A stretch of DNA of 64,000 bases from an uncultured Shewanella sp. Lineage in GTDB: Bacteria > Pseudomonadota > Gammaproteobacteria > Enterobacterales > Shewanellaceae. The translations under genes and the position numbers were made by a program. The notes below the pieces were generated by a model. It was not told the DNA's origin and searched no databases. It saw nothing but the letters and a program-made list of their open reading frames with translations. The stretch's first letter is position 1. Each line of letters starts with the position of its first letter. Shown piece by piece: positions 28,630 through 38,900 of this stretch. The stretch lies in the NCBI RefSeq assembly GCF_947495455.1, contig NZ_CANLZC010000012.1, positions 1-64,000 on the forward strand, given 5' to 3'.

Positions 28630-29096
28630 TTAGAGCGGAGGCGGTACCGCCAATGGCAGCTGAAATAATAGTGCCACCGACGATTTCATGGGTTTTTAAA
28701 TTAGCACCACCAGGTAAAAAGGCCCCGCCCGCCCCTTTGGTGACCCCTGCACTCTTTTTATATAAGAAGTAAACCCATGGCCCCTATTGTCTGTATATAA
28801 AGAGTACCACCCATCAGTTCCGCTGAAATCCCCCCACCATAGCATGAGCACCGATTTGCGCCACCACTTCCACCAAATTCAATAAACCCATCTTTAGCCC
28901 AAATTCCGGCATCGACAACACTTTGATTAATCGTACCCACAGTATCAAAATAATTACCCACACCTTGTAATGCGTAACCCGCGGCGGCACTGATCACCCC
29001 CACCTTTAAGCCTGAAGATAAACTGCCTGTGGCCACAAAATTTGCATGACCATTATACAAAGCAGCACACCAGACTTGGCAAAATGGTACAAAATT
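28261..29096. repeat. Long direct repeat, copy 2 (of 24494-25329)
   Basis: Partner of the repeat at 24494-25329; see there. This copy keeps the tip's end and its immunity gene, so it is likely closer to the ancestral module. Confidence 0.85.
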
Positions 29097-29276
29097 TAAT
29101 GCTGTGCTGACCACCATATTAAGATACGGGATACTGTTCATAAATTCATGCACCGCCCACATACCTGTGACTTTCATCACGCCTTTGAGTAACTTCTTAA
29201 AAAAGTACCCACTGGGATCGGTGGCATTAAGCGGATTATTCAGTACATAGCTATAAGCATTGTAGTTTTGCAGATT
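28758..29276 (-). pseudogene. Interrupted pretoxin of cassette 3
   Basis: Open from 29276 after TAA TAA. RHS end (QNYNAYSYVLNNPLNATDPS), pretoxin start, then the same alternative middle as cassette 5 and the same break at GGISAELMGG by motif B, ending LYIQTIGAMGLLLI. The tip is downstream in a different frame. Confidence 0.7.
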
Positions 29277-29340
29277 TTATTAGTGGTGAGATGACTGCAC
29301 CACAGGACGACTTAACTCTTTAACAATGCCTGTCCACGTC
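29265..29340. repeat. Seam motif A fused to an immunity gene
   Basis: TTTTGCAGATTTTATTAGTG, GAGATGACTGCACCACAGGA, CGACTTAACTCTTTAACAAT, then GCCTGTCCACGTCAC. On the minus strand the last codons of the exported protein at 29320-29865 (DVDRHC, stop) are read from this motif. Confidence 0.75.
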
Positions 29341-29865
29341 ACATATTTTTTTTCCAAAGCCATACGCTTTTTCTGACCAAAAAACACGGGTATCATCAAA
29401 GTAGCTAAAACCTAATAATCCATATGCCTGTGAATAAATAAATTTCATTTCAATATAATTATATGGAATAGGAAATAAATTAATTGGTCCTGAAATAATA
29501 TATAAATCTGTGTATGTTTGCCCTAATAATTCAAAAGAAACATTTTTACCTGAAACTGAAAATGTTAAATTATCAACTGTCCATGATGTTGAACTTTCAT
29601 TTAAATTTTTTGGCACATAAAAAGCTATTCCAAAAGAATCAAAACAAAAGTATTTTGACTCAGTACCACAAAACTTCGTCAAAGCTCTTCGATCACCGCC
29701 AAAAGTCACAAAACCTTCAGTTGGAGTCGTTTGATCTATCAAATAAGTTTCTTTGGTAAATGAACCTCTATATAAAAATTTTCGACTATCCGCAAATACA
29801 TTAAAGCTACTGCATATTGTCAATAAAAATATAATGAAAAAAGATTCTCTATTACTTATAGTCAT
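29320..29865 (-). CDS. Exported protein, candidate immunity of the HELGH tip
   Basis: 181 residues. The signal peptide is MTISNRESFFIIFLLTICSS, with cleavage near VFA-DSR. The mature part is rich in aromatic residues and beta-prone (YRGSFTKETYLIDQTTPTEG, LGQTYTDLYIISGPINLFPI), with four cysteines. No family recognised. The start overlaps the tip stop by one base (TAATG). The last six residues are encoded by seam motif A, so the natural C-terminus may have been lost or altered when the cassette was joined. Confidence 0.65.
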   Translation of the reverse strand: MTISNRESFFIIFLLTICSSFNVFADSRKFLYRGSFTKETYLIDQTTPTEGFVTFGGDRRALTKFCGTESKYFCFDSFGIAFYVPKNLNESSTSWTVDNLTFSVSGKNVSFELLGQTYTDLYIISGPINLFPIPYNYIEMKFIYSQAYGLLGFSYFDDTRVFWSEKAYGFGKKICDVDRHC

Positions 29866-30371
29866 TAATTATTTCCCCCTTTATACATTTCCAATATTCT
29901 CTTGCCATAATCATCAGCGCCATATTCACTTCTACTGTCATCAAAATGCCCAAGTTCATGTCCATAAGTGACAATTGCTTCCTCTAATGTTGCGGCACCT
30001 AAAGCTGAAATTTCAATCTTAGCTTTCAAAGGGCCCCAACCTCTTGTCGGTACGGGAATATGCATGCCGTGTGCTGCTTCTCCCTCATGAAAAAGCTCTT
30101 CAACATAATCAACTGAAAGTACTTCATATAATTTATCTGTGGGCGGCTTAACTTTTCCACTTTCTATTAATTCATCAACTATCTCAACAGCATCAGATAT
30201 ATTTTTCTTGAAGAGCTGCTTCGCACTCTCCCCAGTCTGATTCAACAAATACTGCATGGCCGCCATTTGAGCACCATTGGCCCTATTGTCTGTTATAAAG
30301 AGTACCTCCACTGAGAGCGGAGGCGGTACCGCCAATAGCGGCTGAAATGATGGTGCCACCGACAATTTCAC
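29865..30371 (-). pseudogene. Orphan HELGH metallopeptidase tip (cassette 2)
   Basis: 168-codon frame. Its first 35 codons are frame-shifted core and motif B (VEVLFITDNRANGAQ), then MAAMQYLLNQTGESAK, then the tip (QLFKKNISDAVEIVDELIES). The tip holds ATLEEAIVTYGHELGHFDDS, an HExxH zinc-protease motif followed by SEYGADDYGKRILEMY, whose Glu or Asp could be the third ligand. The core upstream is only about 200 bp long. No promoter. Coupled to an exported immunity candidate. Confidence 0.7.
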
Positions 30372-30597
30372 GGGTTTTTAAGTTTGCACCACCGGGTAGA
30401 AAGGCGCCACCAGCACCTTTGGTAACCCCTGCACTCTTTTTATATAAGAAGTAAAGCCATGACCCCTATTGTCTGTATATAAAGAGTACCGCCCATTAAT
30501 GATGGCTGTCCATATAACTTCTAAAACAAGCTTGACTCAACGGGAGCGTCCATATGTCTTAATTAATTTGTTAACAATGCCTGTCCATATAACTCTA
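30372..30597. other. Spacer with core remnant, motifs B and A and the CAAGCTTGACTCAACG repeat
   Basis: After a short core stretch, motif B (30462-30490, TCTGTATATAAAGAGTACC) is joined directly to motif A (GGCTGTCCATATAAC, 30504-30518). Then comes CAAGCTTGACTCAACGGGAG with GCGTCCATATGTCTTAATT (30523-30560), also present at 21966-22010 beside the transposase remnant. A further motif A (30568-30593) follows. Non-coding. Confidence 0.65.
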
Positions 30598-31029
30598 CTA
30601 AAAGTCAACTAGTATTTTGTTGCTAAACATACACTTTTCCATAGTAAAGTAATTCTTACACAACAATGCTGTAACATATAATTTTTTATGTGGTGGAGAA
30701 TATATAATATCAACAAGATCTTTATCTATAATTTTTCCAGATATTCCATAACGATCTACGACAATTTTATTACTTAGGCTACATCCTGAATTTAACGTTG
30801 TTGATTGCCTAAAAATTTTCCCTTTCATATCTTCAATCAAAAAACTGATCCCTGAATGAGGTTCAACGCACATAATATAATCTAAATTGATTTTAGATTT
30901 TGAGTAATTATAAATTGACACACCTAACTTATCTTTATTTTCTAATTGTTCTAATTTAAATTCAATTTTTGATACTGCTTGTAATGGTACAAACAACAAA
31001 AATAGTATAAAAAAATAATATTTCTTCAT
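30598..31029 (-). CDS. Exported protein, candidate immunity of the HENIH tip
   Basis: 143 residues. The signal peptide is MKKYYFFILFLLFVPLQAVS. The beta-rich domain of about 120 residues has four cysteines (YIMCVEPHSG, NSGCSLSNK, LLCKNYFTMEKC). No family recognised, although the size and pattern fit small periplasmic inhibitors. It starts 34 bases after the tip gene's stop, and motif A follows its own stop within five bases. Confidence 0.65.
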   Translation of the reverse strand: MKKYYFFILFLLFVPLQAVSKIEFKLEQLENKDKLGVSIYNYSKSKINLDYIMCVEPHSGISFLIEDMKGKIFRQSTTLNSGCSLSNKIVVDRYGISGKIIDKDLVDIIYSPPHKKLYVTALLCKNYFTMEKCMFSNKILVDF

Positions 31030-31063
31030 AAACAGCCCCTACATAAGGCAAAGTGAATATTAC

Positions 31064-32209
31064 TCACTTATTTAATTGATCATTATAATATTCAATAAAA
31101 TTCAAATTTTCTTGAATGCCCCTTGTAAAACCTGTTAAATCAACATTATTGATTTCCCATTGATGAGCTTCAATTTGATTTTGGTAGTATAAACTGGTGC
31201 CAGGATAACCTAATTTCCCTTCTTGATATTGAATAGTATGTATATTTTCATGTCCAACTGTTGAGATCAATGCTTCTATTGATTTAAAAGCATCAGCACC
31301 AATCCTTACTTTACCCGTTTGAGAAGTATCCCCATAGAATGTTTTATTTACATACTTGAACTCATGTTCAATCATATGCTCTTCTGTTATTCCTAAATAT
31401 TTTCCAGCCTCATAAACCGCACCTTGTCTATTTTTTTGTAAAAGTTTCACCATAATTCTTTTTCTTTGTGCGTTCCTCTTCGCACTCTCCCCAGTCTGAT
31501 TCAACAAATACTGCATAGCTGCCATTCTCGCACCGTTAACAAACTTCCCTCCACTGAGCGCGGAGGCGGTACCGCCAATGGCGGCTGAAATGATGGTGCC
31601 ACGGACAATTTCACGGGTTTTTAAGTTGGCACCGCCGGGTAAAAAGGCACCGCCCGCGCCTTTGGTGACCCCTGCTGAGATGAAGCCGTGACCAAACTTA
31701 CCTCCCATGAGCTCTGCAGAAATGCCGCCGACCATAGCATGAGCGCCGATTTGCGCCACCACTTGCCCTGAGGTTAACAAGTTACCACCAAAACTGACCA
31801 TAGAATCGATCATCGCCTGTTCAGCGGCTGCATTTCCTGCATCGGCAATGGCAGCAATATTCAAATCCGATGCCGTGCTAAATTGCTCACCAATCCCTTG
31901 CAAGGCATAGCCTGCGGCGGCACTGATCACCCCTACCTTAATACCTGCCGTTAAGCTGCCTGTAGCCACAAAGGTACTCATACCATTATGTAAGGCAGCG
32001 CACCACACCTGACAACCCGGCACAAAATTTAATACTGTGCTGACCACCATATTAAGATACGGGATACTGTTCATAAATTCATGCACCGCCCACATGCCTG
32101 TGATTTTCATCACGCCTTTGAGCAACTTCTTAAAAAAGTACCCACTAGGATCGGTGGCATTGAGCGGGTTATTGAGTACATAACTATAAGCATTGTAGTT
32201 TTGCAGATT
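31064..32209 (-). pseudogene. Orphan toxin cassette 1: full pretoxin with HENIH metallopeptidase tip
   Basis: Open from 32209 after two in-frame TAA. RHS end, then an uninterrupted pretoxin region very close to that of the large toxin (through MAAMQYLLNQTGESAKRNAQ). The tip reads GAVYEAGKYLGITEEHMIEH, and later ALISTVGHENIHTIQYQEGK, an HExxH motif, with NQIEAHQWEI further on that can supply a third ligand. It is the nearest cassette to the expressed toxin and structurally complete apart from a start. The internal TTG at 32125 is the first candidate. Recombination over the shared 700 bp would place this tip on the large toxin. Confidence 0.78.
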
Positions 32210-32273
32210 TTATTAGTGGTGAGATGGCTGCACCACAAACGCGACTTAACTTTTACAATACCTGTCCATATAG
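32200..32273. repeat. Seam motif A
   Basis: TTTGCAGATTTTATTAGTGG, GAGATGGCTGCACCACAAAC, GCGACTTAACTTTTACAATA, then CCTGTCCATATAGC. It is the first seam after the expressed toxin-immunity pair. Confidence 0.75.
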
Positions 32274-32283
32274 CTCTTTTTTG

Positions 32284-32362
32284 GTCGAGACTTGCGCGTA
32301 CCTATACCGCTGTATAGGTGAAACCTATGCGAGTCACCTCGGCAGAGCCGGGGGTTTACCGT
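32284..32362. repeat. Compound hairpin, possible IS200/IS605-type end
   Basis: ACCTATAC-CGCT-GTATAGGT is a perfect hairpin at 32300-32319, flanked by GACTTGCGC and GCGAGTC, which extend the pairing. It is followed by CTCGGCAGAGCCGGGGGTTT. Tight stem-loops ending next to GGGTTTAC-type sequence recall ends of IS200/IS605 elements or their guide-RNA scaffolds, but no tnpA or tnpB is nearby. It could equally be a terminator region after the immunity gene. Confidence 0.4.
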
Positions 32363-32403
32363 TTATTTAATTAATCTTTCTTAATTAATCTTTATGATTT
32401 TTC

Positions 32404-32943
32404 TTAAGTTGAAAAGATTGTCTGCTTTTCAACTTTTTGCTTGAGAATAAAAGTTGTACTTTCTATACCTCTACCAACATCATAATAAATAGTTAAAGAC
32501 AACTCTCCGTCAGTGTTTACAATTGACTTCAAGTCATCTTCGCCCTCTTCAAAAAGCTTCAAACCTTTATCAAATTCAAACAATTCATGCTCTGGAATAC
32601 GAGTATCCAAAACCAATTCGCGATTAAAGCTTTGATTCTTTTCCCAACCATCGCCAACGACCACGGCGCGCTTAATATTTATAGATTTTCCAGCTTTATC
32701 AGAATATAAACCTAGCCAGACCACATAGCTGGTGTGGGTCACCTTATTTATATCAACGACAAGTAAAACATCATCCACTTTGAAATTATTTAGAGCACTG
32801 GCTCTAAAGTCAAAGTTCTTATAAAACTCTGCTGACTGCTCATGTTCGTACTTAATAATTTTTGCTGTCTTACAAGCTGACAACCCAAAAACAGTCAGTA
32901 CAAACAAAACTAATCCAAATACTATTTTTACACGGATATACAC
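32404..32943 (-). CDS. Lipoprotein, candidate immunity of the expressed toxin
   Basis: 179 residues from a GTG that overlaps the toxin stop by one base (TAGTG). The N-terminus VKIVFGLVLFVLTVFGLSAC is a lipoprotein signal with lipobox LSAC; the following Lys-Thr gives no inner-membrane retention signal, so it probably goes to the outer membrane. The mature domain is acidic and beta-rich (VDDVLLVVDINKVTHTSYVV, FEFDKGLKLFEEGEDDLKS). No family recognised. It is the only immunity candidate in the locus that follows a complete toxin gene, and its coupling suggests strict co-expression. Confidence 0.75.
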   Translation of the reverse strand: MYIRVKIVFGLVLFVLTVFGLSACKTAKIIKYEHEQSAEFYKNFDFRASALNNFKVDDVLLVVDINKVTHTSYVVWLGLYSDKAGKSINIKRAVVVGDGWEKNQSFNRELVLDTRIPEHELFEFDKGLKLFEEGEDDLKSIVNTDGELSLTIYYDVGRGIESTTFILKQKVEKQTIFST

Positions 32944-35900
32944 TAATTTGCTCCTCTTACGTTACCACCCACCCCATATGGAGCAACATCTAAAACCATG
33001 TGCCCAAAACCTTTGCCTGCATATACACCCCATCCACCTACGTCATACCACTTATCAGGGACAGGTGCAGGATTAACATAATTATACGTACCAACATATT
33101 TGGGATCAGTCACTAGGCTTAGCGTATCACCGTTGAAAACTGCTTCACGACCATCAGGGTGAATAAACTTCAATTCCGGTTTACCTACACCGTTATCGTG
33201 AAAAATAGATTGATCCGTGGACAGCAAAGTCCACTCTGAGCCTTGACCTGTCGCTTGTTCATAATTGGGTAAGTTACCGTTACGTGCATCGCGTCCTTCA
33301 AAATGCCAGCTAGTTGCCTTTTTCCACAATCCTTTAAAGAATCCATCTCCCTTTCGCACACTTTCCCCAGTCTGATTCAACAAATACTGCATGGCAGCCA
33401 TTCTTGCACCATTGGAAAACTTCCCTCCACTGAGCGCGGAGGCGGTACCGCCAATGGCGGCTGAAATGATAGTGCCACGGACAATTTCACGGGTTTTTAA
33501 GTTGGCACCGCCGGGTAAAAAGGCACCGCCCGCGCCTTTGGTGACCCCTGCTGAGATGAAACCATGGCCAAACTTACCTCCCATGAGCTCGGCAGAAATG
33601 CCGCCGACCATAGCATGAGCGCCGATTTGCGCCACCACTTGCCCTGAGGTTAACATGTTACCACCAAAACTGACCATAGAATCGATCATCGCTTGTTCAG
33701 CGGCAGCATTTCCAGCATCAACAATATCAGCAATATTCAAATCCGATGCAGTGCCAAATTGCTCACCAATCCCTTGCAAGGCATAGCCTGCGGCGGCACT
33801 GATCGCCCCCACTTTAAATCCCGCTGTTAAGCTGCCTGTGGCCACAAAGGTACTCATGCCATTATGAAGGGCCGCGCACCACACCTGACAGCCAGGCACA
33901 AAATTTAATACTGTGCTGACCACCATATTAAGATACGGGATACTGTTCATAAATTCATGCACCGCCCACATACCTGTGATTTTCATCACGCCTTTGAGCA
34001 ACTTCTTAAAAAAGTACCCACTAGGATCGGTGGCATTGAGCGGGTTATTGAGTACATAACTATAAGCATTATAGTTTTGCAAATTACCGGGAGACTGCAC
34101 CACAGGATCGGCTTGCAGCATACGCCCGAGCGCGGCGTCATACATGCGGCCATTCATGTGAATGATGCGCTTGTCGCCATCGATATCCACGGGCTCGTGG
34201 CCAGTATAGCCCCGCGTATTGGCGGATATTTCTGCCAGTAATAGGGAGGATAATGCGCTGCGCTCATAATGGGCGATGCGCTCACTCTCAGTAGGGACAA
34301 TTTCAGTTTGCTGACCAAAGACGTCATAACTGAAGCGCTTGACTAACTCGCCGCTGTCATTGGTGATGGCAATGATGGATCCTAGATGATCTTTATACAA
34401 CCAGCGCAGCATTGCATTGCCATTGCTGTAATAGGTTTGCATGGCATCGCCTAAGTAGCGCTTAATGTAAGTTTGCGGTTCGCTAGCACTTATATTACTT
34501 GCATTCATGCTGCTGGCATTGGGATCAGCGGCTTTAATGGTGAGCTCTAAGTTACCCACATAAAAAATAGTGCCTGTACTGTCGACCCGCTTAAAACGCT
34601 TATTGTTAGCATCATAGCTAAAATAAGTGTTCTTATCGCCCACACGAATGTGGGTGGCTTTATTACGACCACTGTAAGTGAATTCACGCCATGCACTGCC
34701 GTCTTTTTTACCCCAGATTTGATTACCGTTAGCATCGTAACCAAAGGTTTCCGTAGCCTCACCTGCTTTTGAGCGACTAAACACGGCATGCAAGGGATGA
34801 TTACTGTTAGGACTGTTATAACCTAACTCCCAGCCGTCTTTTTCGATCAAATTGCCATTGTTATTATAGCGATACTGCTCCACACCATTGACATGGGTAA
34901 TGCGGTTAAGCTCATCGTACTGAAAATCTTGCTTACTCGATGCCGCCAGCAGCCTTGAGGTTAAATTATTAAGACTGTCAAAGCTGTAGCTGTCAGTTTG
35001 AATATGATTACCACTGCTAATGCCATTTAAACGCTTGGCATCATCATAGCTTAATGTCATGGTTCGATGACCTTTAAGGTATTCGGTCAATGAACCCTTT
35101 TCATTAATATTGACAATTTCATGATAGATGCGCCCTGCACTACCCTCACGGGCTTCTTGCTGCTTTAACACTTGGTTGTGTTGATAAATTTTACGCAAAC
35201 CACGAGCTTCAACAAAGCTGCCATCATTTTTACGGCGATAATCATCAAATTGTTGGAATACTCGGCCAAATTCATCGAACTGGGTATGTTGAATGACACA
35301 GCGACTGGCAATGGGATCAAAAAGGGCATCGCCTGTGATACGCAGATCATTGCTTGCGGTATTAAAACTGACATTAGCGGCGCAATCATTGGTGCCATCT
35401 AAGTTAGTCAAACTGGCGACACTGCGGCCTAAATGATCATAATAAAAATGCCGTTGCCAACTGCCGGTGCGCTCACTGAGTAACCTGTGTTTATTGTTGC
35501 CTGTACCATAGATCCAAAACATCTGCTCTGAGGCCACATTCCGAGTACCTGTGATTTTTTGCTCCACTTTACGGCCAAGATTATCGTAATAAATGTCGGT
35601 CACGACGCCGCGAGCATCGGTTTGCTGTGTTAGCTGACCTAAGGCGTTGTACTCATAAGTCCAATGACCCCTATTTTCATCTTGCATCGACACCTTGCGG
35701 CCTAAGTTATCGTAGGTAATACGGCTTAAAATAATGTCATCGACATCGGAATGCACGGTTTCCAGGGCGCCAAAGACATCATAGGTATAAGTTAGAGTAT
35801 TACCTTGCTCGTCGGTCACTTGATACTCTTCACCAAGGGCATTATAAGTGGTAGTTTTGGTTTGCACGCCCCCTGGAATGTCACCGGATAAGGTATTGGT

Positions 35901-38900
35901 TTGCACGCGGCCATAGGTACTTTGGCTAGTGGTGATGCCCGTATTATCATCCACGCTAGAGACCACTCTATCCAGTGCATCATAAGTACTAGTAACCGCC
36001 TCTAAGCCGGGTTCAGTAACCGAGATTACTCGACCATATTTATCATGGGTTTGCTCTTTGCTGTGCCAGCTACCTAGTACATTGAGGCTAGATTCTTTAT
36101 AGCCTCTGCCTGTTTGATCCATATATTGCTTTTTAAGCACAGTACCATTAATAGCGGTTTCCACCATGCTATAGCAATAACCCACGGCTTCATCACAGGC
36201 TTTATTGAGCTTAGTTTGCTGAGCGCCAGACGGACTGTAACTGGCGACCTCGGCACCAAAAGCATCGAAAACCGCAAGTGATTCTACACCATCGACATTA
36301 CTTGCCTTTGTTGCTTGCCCAAGTGCATTTCGTGTAAGTACTTTAAACTCAAGAATGCCATTTTGATGGGTTTCAGTAATATAACGACCCTCATTATCGA
36401 ATGTTGTGCTGCTGGTACGAGACAGCGCCTTTTCACACATGGCATCGTTATGCACCGTTTTTTGAGTGGCATTACCATAAGCATCGTAAAGGTAATCTGT
36501 GATGAGTTTAGTGCTGCAGTTACCCTCGGGCTCAATCACTTCTCGCTTAAGCATGCCGTTATCATCATACTCAAAGCGACTGGTGCGAAGGGCGCTTTTA
36601 TCACCTCGGCTATGGGTGACGTTCGCCACACTTAAACGACCAAAACGCTGTTCAAAATCACTGCTGCCATAAATATTGCTGTTTTCAAGACGTGACAAAC
36701 TGTTTGACTTAAGCGTGTCATTAATGGCGGTATGACGACTGCCTATGTCACCTGCATGGCTTAAGTTTTCATCCATTTCGACAAATAAATCTGCATCACT
36801 GGCTTCATAGTGTCCTGTTTTACTGCTGAGCACATTGGCATACTCATCTTGTATTGTGAGCATTTGCTGGCAATTATAACTACTCACATTCACACTCAAG
36901 CCCGTTATGGTATCCACATTGGCTTGGCAGTCTCGGCTTTCTTGCTGGTATACCTGATATTGAGTATAACCTTGCTCTAAAGCTTGGGTTTGACTGACAT
37001 AGCGATTCTCCGCCATTGAGATCACAGTACCCGCCGATTTTTTAGTGGTTTTTAACGGCATGCCCATAAAGGGGAAAACTTGAGCATATTGCGTTTCAGT
37101 GGTAAAGCTGATGCCGTCTTTTTCCATTTCAGTTTCAATGGATGCAAAGCCTAGATTACCGCGGCCAAATTGGGCGCGTGCGCCATGATAGCTGTAATCA
37201 ACCTTTACCGTACCATTGTCAGTTTGAGTGGGTGCATCTGTGGTGACGGATTTCACTAACGTCCCAGCCCCTGCAATATTCATCACTCTAAAGGCGTCAT
37301 CTTGGGTTGACATTCCCTCGGGTAAACCACTGGCTTTAGAATAAAGTGCAGGCTCTGCCATAGAAGCATATTCGATATGCGTCTCTATGCCCGTCCCTGT
37401 TACCACAGATGACAAAAGACCCGAATGCTTGACGCGGCTACCACCGTGGTAGAGTTTTAAGGATTGGTTCGCCTGCCCCTTATTCTTGCTGTGCATATAC
37501 AGAAAATCCAGCAAACCATCGTTGTCGGCATCGGTAAAGAAACCGTACTCCACTTTGCCCGATGTCTCCTCAGGTGGCGAGAAGGTCCAATCACTGAGAG
37601 GCTGTGCAATACGCTTAAAGCCTCCACTAACAAGGCGTAATGTCAGCATCTCTAAAATCGACTCATTATGACTCCACTCATAGCGATACCATTTTTTGTC
37701 AGATTCATCATGAAATATCAGCTCTATTTGCCCATCACCGTCAATATCAACCACCATAGGCGCAATGGATGAGGATAAATTGGCATTATTTTCAAAGTCA
37801 TCGCCTTTAACAAACTCTTTTCCAGTATTTAAGTGGTATTGCCAACGCTTAGTGTCTTTGTTGTACACCACAATGTCGGTCAAACCATCGCCATTAACAT
37901 CCATTGGAAGAGCATGCTTACCTTTGATACTAATCTTGTCATAGGCTTTGGCGGTGTAATGTTGGTAGCCACAATCCAGCTCCTCACTACCATAACGCCC
38001 TGAATACCTTTTACAAACTGGATCTGTCGATACCATGATGTCAGTATTGGTGGTAAAGAAATACAAGTTCTTGTTTTCTTTGCCCCACACCAAAATATCC
38101 GCCAAACCGTCTTGGTTCACATCACTGCTTTGCCAGCCCGACTCGATATGCGGCGAAAAACCAGACTGATTTTCAAGGGCAATCCCCATAGGGGCTAAAT
38201 AAGCCTGCTGCGCCTTGTCCCATACTCGCACAAATATTTCTGCGCCAGTTATGTCGTCTTTATCATTAGTTTCGATAAGATCGTTATAGCCGTCCCCATT
38301 AAAGTCCATGGGTTTAATGTTGACGCCCATGCTCGTATCCCCTTGCAATGGAGGCAAAGACTGGGCTGCGAGCGTGCCATTGGCTAAGGTATTAAACTGG
38401 CGCCAAATGCCATCGGGTTTATCGTTATCGGTATTGACTAAAAAGTTTATCAGGCCGTCGCCATCAGGATCTGTGGGCACCAAGCGGGCACTGGTTTTTA
38501 CATCATCATAAATGTCAAATGTGCGGCACGAGATCTCAGGATCCTCTGTGCTGCCCAAACACAGTTTGGCCTGAGTGGATGTTACGTGAGTTAAAGTGAC
38601 AAGCTCAGTGATCCCATCGTTGTTCGCATCCAGCACTAACGCTAAGCGTAAATGATCCCCCTCAGATGTAGGTACAGCATTTCGCCAAGATGTGTCAAAT
38701 TCGTCTTGGGTAAACACATCACGGTAATTAAATTCCACCGGCTGCTTACAAACATTCGCTAGACCGCATTCTGTGATACTGGTTAATTGTCTTTGACCGA
38801 TATCATTGTTATTAAAGCTCAATTGATAACTTCGAATAAGGGTATTCTCATGAGAGTACACCTTCACTTTGGATAACTGCGCTTTTTGTTCTAAGCGCTC

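Noticed and set aside
24381..32273. Integron-like cassette array with attC sites
   Set aside because: ACTTAAC and ATTTAAC resemble the RYYYAAC box, but the matching GTTRRRY partner and a consistent folded attC are missing, no integrase is in the window, and the cassettes share long homologous cores, unlike integron cassettes.
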